Below are positions 1-12,845 of a DNA stretch of 64,000 bases, one piece after another. The stretch lies in NCBI GenBank assembly GCA_023055355.1, contig JALJCS010000009.1, positions 47,646,501 to 47,710,500 on the forward strand, read 5' to 3'. Under the pieces are notes generated by a model. The model saw only the letters and a program-made list of their open reading frames with translations. It was not told the DNA's origin and searched no databases. The stretch is from Agelaius tricolor (taxonomy: Eukaryota; Chordata; Aves; Passeriformes; Icteridae). The translations under genes and the position numbers were made by a program. How positions within the stretch are numbered: the first letter of the stretch is position 1; each line of letters starts with the position of its first letter.

Positions 1-3000
1 GCAAAGCATCAACTGGCAAAACACTGCACCCAGCTCATTTCTGACACAAAGTGCCAGTGAAGCAGGAATAGCAAGTCATGCCACTTGCAAATCTTGCTGT
101 ATCAGATGGATTGTGGTTCCTAGAGGACAGAGGAAAAGGAAGAGAGAGATGAATCAGAAAGTTGTTGGGATCAGAATTATCTGCATCTCTCTGAAATTTT
201 GTATTTCTCACTTGTTGCTGCATTAGCAAGCTACACCATGAGAGTGCTTTTTCATCTCATCTATTTTGAGTAGCACTGAGGACATCCCACCTGATTTTGT
301 GACACACATTCCTTGTATTAGAAGTGCAGAGAAGCAGACAGCTGTAAACACCTTCCTTAATAGCTGAGAGAGATTATACCTCAAATTTCCCTTTTCCCAC
401 TACTGAGTATGTCTGGAGTTCAGGTGAATAGATATCAGAAGTATCATAGGCTTACTCATGACTATATCCCTTCATATCCCTTCATGTCCATTGGCAAAAT
501 ATCAATCTCCAGATGGATTTTTTAAAGTCAAAATATTTATGGCATTTATCCACAAGCCATTTTCCTCTGAGAGTTCACATTCTTACTGTAATAAAACTTA
601 GTACAAGTAAAATAAAAGTAACTCCTGCCATGGTTTTCCCTCACCATACTGGGGGTAGTACTGATGGACCAACCTCAAGTAAGTTCTTTCTGCCAAGTAT
701 TTTTTTCCCTCTTCTTCCCTATTCTTACAATTCATAGAAAAATTGTGATTTTTAATCATCATTTTTGCAGATACCAAGATCTCAAAGGACTGGTCTACAC
801 ATAAAAACTTTTCAGTTGACAATTTTTGCTCAGAATCACTGACTGTGTTAAGCATCTTTTATATATGAACTTGATTTTATAACTTCCAAATTTTTACATA
901 GCATGTTGAAAGCTACCAGAAGTTGAAATCTGACTCCTGAAATGATCTTTTATTTCTATATATTTCAACAGACTGATTAATAGCAGCCAAAAATGGCTTG
1001 GAGAGTGAATTTATTCTAAAAATAAACAAAACTAATCTTCTTCTTGGTAAACCAATGATTGCTCACCTAACAATGCCAAAACGTCTCTGCCAAAAAGAAT
1101 GGCTTTCCAACCAAATTAGTAATTATATAAACCAAATCTTTTCCAATTTGTAAATACTGGGATGTCTGGGAATGTCTAAGTGAAGTTGACAGTGGGAGAT
1201 GTATTTCATGTGATTTGGCAATAATCAAGCTCCAGGAAAAGTGTTAGAGGGGCTCCATGAATTACAGGGAGGCCAGATTTGAACCATAGATACACTTGGA
1301 AATAGAGAGATTTATTATAATTATCCCAGTGAAGTTAGCATCTTACTCTTCAAATTATGCCTTTAAGTGTCATGAGACTGGCCAGAGGGTAAATTTATGT
1401 TTTAATATGATTTTGATTGGATTTGGGACTGCAGATTTATTTTTACTGGAAAAGTTGTTTGGGGCAATTCTTCTCTGAGAGTAATTGATGTTAAAATAAA
1501 CTCCTGATTAAAATAGTGAAATCTTAATTGTCTGTAAACTGTTTTTACAGTTCTGTTTGAAAGGGCAGTGCTGGTAGGAAAAATCATCTTTCCTCCACTG
1601 AAAAATGACAGCTCCCTTGTTGCTGTCCACTATAAACTTCAACAATCTGTACATGAAATGTACAGGGAAATTTAAATGTACAGGACAAAACTAATATTTC
1701 CTATTGCAGACAATTGCCATGACAACATTTGTTTGTGCTTTTTTTTCTTGTAAAGCAGGCAAACCAGAATCTTCTGGGAAATCTGCTTCCTAGGATTTTT
1801 GTTTAAAAAGCTGTAAAGCCAAATTACCAGAAGTTGGGAAAGAGGGGAATTAATCTGCACATGCTTCTCTGTGCACATAGAGCATTAGAGCTCTTCGTGC
1901 AGACAACTTGAATTCTCCAGGACTGCTTGTAGGTTTTGAATAAATGATTTTGTAACTGTAATGACATGTTTGAACTGAGTTATTCTGGCAACTCTCGTGT
2001 AAAAATATTTGTGCAGTGCTGTAGAGCAGAGTCCCCAGCCTGGGATTCACACCATATTGCTCCAGCTTTATGGAGGTGCTAAATCAATGGAGTCTTAAGT
2101 CATTGTCCCATAATTGCTGGAAATAGCAGGGGATCAGCACAAATGTTTCATTTGTAATATCTGCAGTCTCTACTTGTGCAGCCAAAAATTCTCAAAATTA
2201 GCAGTCTGTTCTTTAAACAATCCCAAAGGAGATGCCATCACTTTTATGTATTTTTCATGTATTTTCTCATGAAACCTTTCAGATATGAGGTACTTTCAGG
2301 ATGGCTTTGTCACAGGTTAAGGAATGAAAACACATCTCCAATGTCCAGCTGGTAGCTTACAGCTATGTAAAGCCTTTAAATTGTTTTCTATATATCAGTA
2401 AAGTTAAAATAACATACTTGAGATAGTGATAAATTCCAGCACACTTGCAAGTTTTGAATGCTTGTCACTTTTGGTAAAAGAGTTTAATCTCTTTTTCTAA
2501 ACCCCAGCTGAGATAGTTCATAACTAATAGAGAATTCCATGGTGGCACAAATGAAGCCTTTGGGTGCCCCTCTTATTAGACACTTGACTATTAATCTTTG
2601 GCTTTATAAATTTCAAAGTAAACAAATTTTTCCTCGGTGATCAAGACTATTTTTAAATGTTCCCAAGGTACCTCTACCCAGCTGTTCCTCTGTTCGTGCT
2701 TTCCTTAATCATCATTATAGCAAAGACAGCAAGAAACAGCTGTAACCAATGCATATCTCATTATCTTTTCCTTGGCAGGCAGCGCGTGCATCGTATTTCA
2801 TATCTCCCACCCTTTGCTGAAATCTATAAGCTATCTGTTATTTTTCATTTCTCTGGTATCTGACCCATGTCAAACTGTCCCTAAAGCTAAAGATTAAGCA
2901 ATCTGCAAGAAGTGCAGTAGAAACTTCTTGGGGAACATGAAGAACAACACAGCAGGCCAAGAGTGGAACCTGGTTAAATTAATCTTAGGGAAAATCCAGG

Positions 3001-3148
3001 TGGCCTGAACAGAAATGAAGCAAGATGTTGTTGTCCATAGGCTGGACTGAAAGATCTGTTCCAGCCTGCTTAGTGCTGTGATTCTGTGTCATGCCAGTGA
3101 CTTTGTGAGGTGTTGCAGTGAGACTCTTCCTTCTTTCCCTTCCTCCAG
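1..3148 (+). other. ADAMTS5: ADAMTS5 last intron (3' part)
   Basis: This stretch precedes the terminal ADAMTS5 exon and must be the 3' part of its last intron, because the exon at 3149 opens with a splice acceptor and lacks the upstream protein. It is AT-rich. None of its open frames has recognisable protein content. The acceptor is preceded by a pyrimidine-rich tract (about 3123-3146) ending in CAG at 3146-3148. A decayed CR1 end sits just before it. Confidence 0.85.
3038..3090 (+). repeat. CR1 LINE 3' end remnant
   Basis: The segment reads like the end of a bird CR1 LINE: a GGCTGGACT start, a GATCT core, a TTCCAGCCT-like stretch and a final GTGATTCTGTG resembling the CR1 terminal octamer repeats. 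It is short and decayed, and it lies about 60 bases before the ADAMTS5 acceptor. It was identified by memory of the family consensus, not by search. Confidence 0.4.
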
Positions 3149-3722
3149 CAAGGGCTACACGGACGTGGTGAAGATCCCAGAAGGGGCGACCCACATCAAG
3201 GTGCGGCAGTTCAAAAGCAAGGACCAGAGCAGGTTCACGGCCTACCTGGCCCTGAAGAAGAAGAACGGGGAGTACCTGGTCAACGGCAAGTACATGATCT
3301 CCACCTCGGAAACCATCATCGACATCAACGGCACCGTCATGAACTACAGCGGCTGGAGCCACAAGGACGACTTCCTGCACGCCATGGGCCACTCGGCCAC
3401 CAAGGAGATCCTGATCGTGCAGATCCTGGCCACAGACCCCACGCAGCCCGTGGACGTGCGCTACAGCTTCTTCGTGCCAAAGAAACAGGGCCAGCTGCCA
3501 AACTCTGTCCCCAGCAGCGGCGGTGGCGGCGGCAAAGCGACGGCGCAGGCCGCGCAGCCCCGCTGGGTGACGGGGCCGTGGCTCTCCTGCTCTCGAACGT
3601 GCGACACGGGCTGGCACACCAGGACTGTGCAGTGCAAGGATGGGCACGGGAAACTGGCCAAGGGATGTCTGCTCTCCCAGAGACCCTCAGCGTTCAAACA
3701 GTGCTTGCTGAAAAAGTGCTAA
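3149..3722 (+). CDS. ADAMTS5: ADAMTS5 (aggrecanase-2) terminal coding exon
   Basis: This is the last coding exon of ADAMTS5, a secreted zinc metalloprotease that cleaves aggrecan and versican in cartilage and other matrices. The exon starts after a polypyrimidine tract and CAG at 3146-3148. Its first base completes a codon, and 190 residues follow to TAA at 3720-3722. The first ~125 residues (from KGYTDVVKIPEGATHIKVRQ) are the spacer domain, which binds substrate and matrix. A short Gly/Ala/Gln-rich linker follows, then the second thrombospondin type-1 repeat, opening WVTGPWLSCSRTC and ending in QCLLKKC. The close match to mammalian ADAMTS5, including this ending, separates it from ADAMTS1, 4, 8 and 15, none of which ends this way. 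The catalytic and upstream exons lie outside the window. The exon is GC-rich against an AT-rich intron and UTR, and no disruption is seen. Confidence 0.97.
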
Positions 3723-3972
3723 CCTGTGGTGCTGAGCTGCTCTCCAAGAGGTTTGAGTAAGCCGCTGTTGGCATACTGGTGTCAGGTCTGCCCACACAGA
3801 CAGAAGCAAAGGCTTCAAAGTACTTGTGTTCAGTCTCTAATTATGGGCAGAATCTGCCTGTTTGGACCAAATGAAGATGTGCACTGCTTTAAATAATGGT
3901 AGGGTGGTCTAAATACGTCAAAGAAAGTAAGGTTAAAGTTGTTATAAGCCCTCTGTGTCTGCAAAAACATAA

Positions 3973-3978
3973 AATAAA
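3973..3978 (+). terminator. Proximal polyadenylation signal candidate, ADAMTS5
   Basis: An AATAAA hexamer lies 250 bases after the ADAMTS5 stop codon. It could give a short 3'UTR isoform. The position is seen directly; its use is not shown. Confidence 0.3.
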
Positions 3979-6900
3979 ATAATGCAAAAGAAGAAAAACT
4001 AGTGAATGGAGGATCCTGGGATATTTGAAGGTTACAGAATCATCTCCCCTTTTTCACCTACCTCTACTACAGTATGTCCTTAGGAAACGTCACATGTCCC
4101 CATGATCCCACAGTAGCTTATTTTATACTGTTTTGTAAATATCTTTCAGTTGGTATATCACTTTATATCACTTCCTTCTATTAAGAAATCAAAAGACAAA
4201 CTACATAAGCAAAATGATTGACCAAAGTATATCTGCAGCCCTTGTGGACTCGGTCCATGCTTCAGAAAGGGCCACAGATGTTTTACTGGAAAATGAAGAG
4301 CTTGCTGCTGGTTTTAAAAGTGATACCTTTTGGTTTTGACAAAAGGAAATACGTTTTCACGGTAGGAATTTCCTGACAGTATATCATTAATGTCTGACAA
4401 ATCCTGTGTTTCCACCCCAAAATTCTCAGGAGGAGCCTCTCAGCAGCTTGCAGAGCAGGGAACCCCCTATTGCTCCAGCAGCAGGAGCATCAGCAGCTCC
4501 TCCTCGTGTGTGTGTCAGGCATGCACCAAAGGAGGAGCTGGCTGCAGGAGGAGTTTGTGTACACTATGCTTGTAAAACTCCCTGGTTCCAGCTGTGTCAC
4601 AGCCTGGCTCCTTGTTGTCACTGAGCTGCTCGAGCTGCTCCTCTCCATGAAACAAAGGCATACTGTGCTTTGTAGAAAACTAGTTAGAGAACCCAAACTT
4701 ACAGGTGAGGTAATCAAGTGTCTTCTAACTCAGATATTCTGAGGCTGTGTTCAGCTGCTTTCTCTGGTATTTTCTCTATGGCTTCTGCCTTGAATTTAAC
4801 AATGTGTAATGTACCTACATCTTTTCAAGAGGCTCTCAAGGTCAAAAAAACACAGCAAGCAGTTAATATTTTATCACTGTTTTGTCCATCGTGTCTAACT
4901 CTGGTATTCATCTTACCAGCAAAAGTTTGTAACTATTTGTCTTTTTTTTTATTGTTTTGTGTGTGTGTTTGGGGTTTTTTTTAAAGCTATAGAAGGCATT
5001 CATGTTTTGTATATCTATCACATTTGGGAGGAAGAGGGGTCACTAGGAAGTCAAACCACATCAGGATGTGGAGGACTTGTCCAATATCAGTAAGACTGTT
5101 TCCACAGTACAGGCAGTAGCTGGTAACAGTTTTCCTTGGCAGCAATTCCTGAATCCTGTTATTGTCTTGTGGAAGTTCTGTGACTGAGGCTGGGCATTTC
5201 ACCTTGTGCAGGTGGAGGCCTGAGAGCAGCCCTGGTAAAATTCTTCTCTTTAATATCAGCAGGCTTTGAGTTAGACCCTAAGATAACAGGTACCAAGAGA
5301 AAAGGTAAAAAAACCACTGATGAAAAGTAGAACCCCGCCTTTTACTCCTTTGTTCATCCACACAGGAGAGCAGGAGACTGCAGGAGGATTTTCAGACAAG
5401 CCTCAGTTGTAAGTCAGTGGTACTTGAGCACTGAATCACCTCAGGCTCTTCTGAAAATCCCAGGCATGAAATCAGCAGGGAAAACTCGCTGGAGTGTGGA
5501 GCAAAAAGGGCAGGTCTGACTCCAGGCTGACACAAACATGTTTTTGCAACTGTGGCATGTTTGTGTGAACTCTAAAAAATCATGTGATGATTTCAAAACA
5601 GCATAGAATTGCTACATCTACAACTGTGAAATCTGGAGAAGGATCTGGGTTTTTACCCTGTTTTAAATAAACAGTACCAAGGGCAGGGCCTCCTCCTCTG
5701 TTAAATGGATTGCCAACAAATGTTATTAATAAGCTTTCAAAAGTGGTGTGGCCTTCTGTTCAGAAGTAGATCCTGTGCAAAACTATGCATCTTGATGAAT
5801 ACTCCCCATTTATTCTTGATCCCAATCTAAGAACTGAGATCAAGGCTCAGATGATTTACAGAGTACTAAAAAGTAAACATTTATGCCCTCCTCTGCCTGT
5901 TAAAATAAGATCACTTTGAAATGCCTTATTTTTCCTTCCAAGCAATCTAATTCTGATGCTTTTATATGTATTACACATGTCCTAGAACCTCTCCAAAAAG
6001 TCCATAACAAATAGAAACCATCATGAGAGGAAAAAGATCAGGAGATTGAATGTGTCTCAGCATAGACAGCATTTGTCTCAGCATACAGCTGCTGCATTAA
6101 GTGGTGTTTGTGTTCTGTCATAATGGAGACAGAATGTGCAAGTATTTGTGTTTGCATCATGGTAATAATTTATTATATATTCAGCAGGCTGAGTAAAGCT
6201 TTTGGATGCTATCTAAGCATGCCATATGCGGGTATAAATTCAGAGTTTCCTTAGATCAGGAGTATCTGTTAAAAATAAAAAGAGTTTACTTAGAAATAAA
6301 TCCGAGAACAAGCCACTGCAGTGATTTTCACCAGTGTAGCAATGAAGCAAATTCACACAAGCAAAGATGTGAGGGGGCAAAGGGGACAGACCAAGGCAGG
6401 ACCTGAAAAGTGTAAGATAAAGGGTAAGCCAACACTTGCTTTTTCAGGTGTTCCTAAATCAGAGTCCAGTTCCAAACCTTGCCTGTGGCAGTCATGGCTG
6501 TCCCATGTACCTGATAGATGAGAATTGGTGTGAGGTCTGTTCTCAGCTGAATCCCATGTCACTCACACTGTGACATCATTGTTTACATTTTTGCCCAGTG
6601 TTGCACAGCTGGATTCATGAAATGCACCGAGGGATGGAAACCTGGAATTCTGCTCTTGGCACAGCCAGGAACAATCTCAGTGTTAAATTCACTCTGACTT
6701 TGGGACACACTTCCAGTGCCCATGGCAGAATTTGGACCCCAGAGCATCAGTGGGATTTACAGCATCTGCTTTTCAAGTAGGATATTCTCATTAGAAAAAA
6801 GCCTGGCATCTTTGGTTTGACTGTGTACAAGAAATTAAGTTTAGCTGCCCTCCTGTGGAAACAGTTTTATCACAAGGGGAAGAGGGAGTAATCTTGTGGA

Positions 6901-9793
6901 TTAATAACAACTGTTTAAAAAAAAAGCAACACAGCACTGAAAAAAATAAAATAATTTATTGTTTTTACAACTGGTATGTGAACGGATGTAATGAATTTAT
7001 TTATTCTTATTTAACAAAATACCAATTGTGCAAATTCTGTATTTAAAATGTTTTGCTATCAACTCTGTCTCTCTTTCTGGCTCTCTTTTAATTTATGCTT
7101 CGGGTTTGTGTTGAAAGTACACCTTGTGAGTTTACATAATATATGGCACTGGTCATTTTTTGTATGATTTTATTTAGAAGACTTTCTGCATGGAACAGGA
7201 GTATATGTGTATACACACACATGTAGATGTATATTCTTTTTCTGCTGCCATCTTTTCCTTCAAGAAGTTGTAGCTTTTTAATTTGATGACACCTTGTGCT
7301 CCAAGCTCCTTGTTGCACTTCAAAAAGCTCTCAGCAAGCAAGTCCCAAAGGTCTGCGGACCAAAAAAGCCCTGGAGTGGCTCCTGAAGAATTCACAAAAC
7401 AGATTGGTGTTGTAAAGGCACGTGCAGTTCATGCTGGAGGCCTCAGTGATTAACCCCCAAAGCTGATCCTACCCCTTGCTTTAATTGTAGCAGAATTTCA
7501 GTAACTGGGAGTCCTCTCCATGGGTGTAAAGTTCCTCTGAGTTGCCAGCACTCTTCTCTCAGGCAGCTTCTTATGTTTAAGTGACAACACTAAAGAGAAA
7601 GCTCCTGGGTGTCTCTATAAAATAGCTTGATAAAAATATGATTTGGTTTATGAGGACTGAACCATTAAAAAAGCTGGTTTTTCTATGTTATCACTGTTTA
7701 TATACATATATAAATATGTATATATGGCTATAAAAAGTCAAAAGCCCAACTTGGAAGGCTTTGCAGTGTTTTACTTAATTGTATTTCAGCTCTTTGCACC
7801 ACATCAGGCAGTTAGATTAAAGAAAAAAAACCAAAAAAACCAAAAAAAAACAGCAAAGCATGTCTCCATGAGAATATACCTGTTTTTCTTCCAGTTCAAC
7901 TAGTGCAGACCTCAAGGGAACTAGAATTGGGTGCAGTGTGAGGGGAAAAATGTGATGTGGACAAACCTCTAGCTTTTCTGCAGTCAGTTCATTGACCAGC
8001 ACAAATGGCTCTGCAAGGGCAGTACCACAGCCTGCACATAAACAGTTCCACACTGCTGGAAGTCACCTTGCTCCAGTGTTCGTCTGAGTTAAATTCCAGC
8101 TCAGCATCTCCTCTGCCACCCAGGCACTGCCCAAAGCCAGTCAGCCATGAGGCTTTAGAGGAATTAGGGATGGCCAGTGGGTGATGCTTCCTCTCAAGGC
8201 TTAATCCAAAATGCCAGGGAATACAAGGCTGAGCTTTGATGATCTTAAGGGCAGGCTTTGAATAGGGTTTATCATTAATTGTGGGCTTTCAGGAGTAAGT
8301 TCAGGTGAATGTTTCTCCTCATGCCATGCGTTGTCATTGAGGAAGTGGAGCCTATAGCAAGAGGCAAAATTGGATTCTCTGGGCATAGGGTGGAATTTTC
8401 AGGGGGGAAAAAAGTTACGTGATTTGGAGATTTTTTTCCTTTTTTTCATGAAGTGATTGGATTTTTATTGAGCTGCCAGAGTGCCTCACTGTATTCATAC
8501 TTGCCATGTTCAACATTTTCAAGGGCTTTTTTCCTACGGGTGACCTTATATTAACTTGTATAGTAAAGCTAGTTCAATTCTTGTTCCAAACAACATTGCA
8601 AATGTAGATACTTCTGGTTTATTACACACACCAGCAATGTCTCAATGTAAGAGAGATAATTGGGTCCTCAGCTGGCACCCCATAAGGGACTTTGGGGCTT
8701 AGAAGGTTTAACCACAAGCACAAGTTTTCAGTGAAAAAGTTTGAAAAGCCCTAAACACAGGTGAGTGGTGTAAGAGCTCTTCCCCACACGACATCAAACA
8801 TCCCAACACCATCCCACTGCTCTGCACTCTGTGAGTCACAGGACAAAACTCTCAGCATCTTTTGCCCTGGAGGTTGTGTGTGGAGGCTCAGAGTCAGTGT
8901 AAGGACAGTAAAATCCTCTCCCCAAACACCTGCCTGGCACAGACCATGTTCAGACACCCGTGGCTAAGTGCAGGTGCATATTTTGTGTGTGCACTTGTCT
9001 GTGTGAGTACTTGGGTCTCCATAACTCCCACTCCCACGGGGAAAAAAGTTACACTGGGTTTGGTAATACCTACATAAATTTAGTTACTTCATGGCATCAT
9101 TTGGCTTTGCTGGAGGTGCTTCGGACTTACACCACTGTGACAGCATAGTTTTTTCTTTATTTATAGTAGCTGGTTTACACAATTTATCATGTGAACTGTG
9201 AAATCTGCAAATAGGTTATCTTATGAAATATAGTGACAGGCATACAGGCATTGTTAAAATCCCATCAGATACAGGAAATATGCTGAATTAAGTAAGTTGG
9301 AGACAGGGTATAATTCTGTAGAGCAATAAATTTAACTTCTATTGCCAGGTCATCTGCTTAGCATCAGATAAGAGAAAATGAAGAAGGTATAGCAGGCAAG
9401 ACTAAGGGAAAAGCACAAAGTTTGGGTTTGCTTAGGTTACTTCATGTGCCTCTTTATGCACTGTCAGTGTCAGCATATTGTGGAAAGTCACTTTGTCACC
9501 TGGCTGAAATACCAGTACCCTTTCAGAAACCAACATGTGTCACAAAACTTATTTTTCATCCTAGTCTGTGTCTAATCAGAGGGAGTAAATATTTTTAGAG
9601 CACCACTGTGTCAGCCAGTTTACAACATAAAAATATGCTACACAAAATATAAATTCCTTTGAACTGAACTGTGCAAGGTCTACACTGTACAATGACACAC
9701 AGAAGGCTGATATTTTGTTTTGTAAGCTATTACATATGTATAATTTAACAGCTGTAATCTTAAAGCAGTTGACTATGTGATTTCAGTAAAAGT

Positions 9794-9799
9794 AATAAA
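9794..9799 (+). terminator. Distal polyadenylation signal candidate, ADAMTS5
   Basis: This AATAAA lies about 6.1 kb after the stop, close to the UTR length expected from mammalian ADAMTS5. Another AATAAA follows near 10073, so the exact end is uncertain. Confidence 0.3.
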
Positions 9800-11859
9800 T
9801 ACAAACTGTATCATAGGTCCAAAAGTTTTGTTTATATGGTATATATTTGGGGGCCTCTGTTTGCTCTTTGTGCCCCACTGCAGGCAGATGAGCATAAAGA
9901 TCATGAGCATAAATTTAAGACATAAATATTCTTTCTATATGTGAACACTGCATTTTAGTTGTGGTGGGGTGGAGTTCTAAAGTGTTTTGGGGAGTTGGGA
10001 AACAGCAGGAAAGTACAGAAGGTGGTGTTTGTTGTAAGAGTCATAATTATCCATCTAAAGCAATCTCAGAGCAATAAAGACCTGCCAGAAGGGATGGTGT
10101 TGGTGCAGTCTGCATGCCGAGGTGGTGGCACAGAAAGGTGAGAGGTTTTTTGGGGAGACAGAGCTGCAGATACTCCAGTTGAAGTGTGGCTCTTCAGAGG
10201 CACTGTTACAAAGATTTACTTTTCTAATAGAACCTTATAATTCATTTTCCATGCTGATTTCTCGCTTATCCTTTCCACATTCCACAACGCTATGCTGGGA
10301 GCTTTTCTTGTTCCCAAAAATGGTGCTTTCCAAAAAGATATTCTTCCCAAAAGTAAAAGCAAACTCATCTTGTCTAAATCTTACCCCATGTGTGTGTCTA
10401 ATCTATTGATTGCTGGCATTTTGATGAATTTTGGATTTTGCCTTTTATTAACTTGGAGATTTTGCTTTCTTGTGTTTTAAAAATTGTGAATGAAATTGGT
10501 TTTTATTTACAGAAACAGTTTATTTATGCCTAGGAACAGCTTTTCTTCCTAGGCTGTTAAATAATGGCAATGCAACTTTACAGAGCTGTCAGTATCTACA
10601 GAGGGGTCCAAGCTCTTTACAAAAAAGTCCTATCACCACAGGGATACATCAGTGCCTCCTCCACAGCTTTGCATAACAAGCTGCAATGTCACCGTGATCA
10701 TGGTAGGTCCTGTCTCCCCAAAATTCCATTTTCATTTCCCACTTCAGAGTTTGCAGTAGCTCAGAGAAAGCCATTACTGGCAAGGGAAATCCATTGGTGT
10801 ACAAATCAAATGGAGCAGACACAGTATTACAGACTTCCCCAAATGTCCAGCGCTGCCATAATCCAATTACTGTGCAGGGACTGTTCTGTATCAGGAAGAT
10901 GAACTCATTCTTTCTTAATGCATTTTCCATCTCATCATATTGTGACATTTCACCTCTTCAGAAACTATCTGTAATTACATGTGAGGAGGGAGATCTTTAT
11001 TCCCAACATTCTCAACTTGTAGATCCAAATTTCAATTTTAGGTGGGGATGCAAGATGGATTTGATCCAATTTCAGTATTCAAACCAATCCTTTTTTTTTT
11101 TTTTTTAAGAAAAAAAAAAATCACTTTTGGAAACCTCCAAGTACATCCAGTAATCAAACTAAAAAATGTACAAGTCTTTCCACATTGCTTATGCTGTTAC
11201 CTCATTCTCCAGTACTCTGTGAAGTTTAAAGCAATAAATCCATCATACTTAGATCACTCACCATTCTAAACTGACCCAAGGACAGGGTTGAAGAGTAAGA
11301 GCATGGGAAAAATAATTTAACAAAAGCCAAGGAAAAAAGACTCTTTTCCACGCTTGGAGGGCCAGCGCGGCAATCTCTTTGCTTTCCCTTGATTATTCTG
11401 GGGAAAAAACCCACATCTAAGTGAAAAGTCACAGATGTTTTCTTAAGCAGCTGCTCAAGAAGCCTTTGTTGTAGCAATCTAAGGCTGAGCTTATTAAAAC
11501 AGCCATTTTGGCCATTGCCACTGTAGCGACTGCTCCAAGTGTTGCTAAAGAAATACAGTGAGACAAGGAAGTTGGATGAAATGCTGGAGCATGTAGGTGT
11601 GGGAGAAGGAGGGGTGAAGAGCCGTTACTACTTTTGAGCTTTAAGCTGCTGGGTAGCAGGTGCTGTGCCTTCTTCCCATGGGATGCCTCCCATGCCTGTG
11701 GAACATTTTGCTTATCAAAATGCCAAATGCCCTGGTGAGGTTTGCAGATGTGGATTCTGCCCTAGTAACCACATAAGGGCCATACACACGTGTTAGTGCA
11801 CATATATTACATTTGGGGAGAGAAAAAAGTGCAAATTGCACCTGACTGGCAATGCAGTA

Positions 11860-12845
11860 GGGAAGCCCATTGGGAAGCAGCCCTGTAACGCCATGGAGGT
11901 ACCAGAGAGGACCATCACAGTGAACACCAGTGACTCCTTAAGTTTTAACTTTCATATTTTCCAGATTTTGTACTGCATTGGTATATAACTCTGAACTTCA
12001 TATAAAGTGCTAGCAAGGTCTCCTCACAGCTGAGTCAGACAAAACAATCCCTTTCCAGCCCCAGAACCAAGGACACCATTACAGCTTCAGGCTCAAAAAG
12101 TGCAAACAACAGGGAATTGAGGAGAGCAATCTGGGAGGACAGGACTGCATCACCTGGAGCTGGAATTGGACAATGAACTCCAATATGGAAGTGGACCAAA
12201 ACTTATAAAAGTGTAAACACTTGTGACATGTTGTCCATCTTAGGTCCATCTTGGGTCCATCTTGGGTAGAGCCATGACCAGGCTCTTGTACTGCCCAAAG
12301 TGTACAATTATGCAGTAAAACCTATGAGAAAACACTTCTTATTGGAGGAGCCTTTCTGTCTAGGACTGCAAGCATGGCAGAAGAGCCAGTGAGGATTGCT
12401 AGGAGAGGAAAAAAAAATACATTCAAAGGAACCACCCATTTATTTTCCTCAAAACATTCTGCCAGAACCTGGGGACAACTTTGTGAGGTCATGGCAATGA
12501 AAATTATGCTCCAGACACTCCTGCGGGGAACAGAAATGAATCTACTGATGAATTACTTGAAGAAGAGAACTGCAATAGCTAAGGACAGAAGCAGATGGCA
12601 AAACAAAGCTTTTCAAGACAGTCCAGGCCACAGCACCTGCCCAGGTCAACTGAATGGGTGCGGGAAAATGGGACATTGTTGGGACGAGCCACCATGGGTG
12701 GGAGGAGGTTTGGAGGAGGGGGGCAGTGGGATACACACAGACCCCCATGCCTCATCCTGTGATACACTTTGGCCTTTTAAATAAATATCTACTTTATTCC
12801 TTTAACACTGTCCAGCCTGTGTTCCAGGTAGCCTCTCAAGCCATC
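11860..12845 (+). mobile_element. Solo-LTR-like element, avian ERV type
   Basis: The right part looks like a bird endogenous retrovirus LTR. A TATAAAA box is at 12204-12210. Further on, AATAAA at 12780-12785 is followed by a CTTTATTCCTTTAAC stretch and then an R/U5-like TCCAGCCTGTGTTCCAGGT segment ending in CATCA. Such TATA, AATAAA and U5 order is typical of avian ERV LTRs. A 12-base unit (GTCCATCTTRG) occurs three times at 12235-12268. No gag, pol or env sequence is recognisable, so this would be a solo LTR. The left edge is uncertain and no target-site duplication was found. A 136-codon open frame inside it (12374-12784) resembles no known protein. Confidence 0.45.

Larger units (their letters stand above)
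3723..9820 (+). other. ADAMTS5: Probable long ADAMTS5 3'UTR
   Basis: No coding sequence is recognisable after the ADAMTS5 stop. Mammalian ADAMTS5 mRNA is known for a very long 3'UTR, so a UTR of about 6 kb is plausible here. The first AATAAA is at 3973-3978, only 250 bases after the stop. A late one at 9794-9799 lies in a setting that fits a distal cleavage site near 9820. The sequence between is AT-rich with scattered ATTTA-like tracts. The end point is an inference; 3' end reads would settle it. Confidence 0.45.

Noticed and set aside
10564..11108. Overlapping open frames of about 100 codons on both strands
   Set aside because: Both strands are open over the same segment, no motif is present and the right end runs into a poly-T tract.
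12374..12784. 136-codon + strand open frame
   Set aside because: It lies inside the LTR-like element, ends at its polyadenylation region and resembles no known protein.
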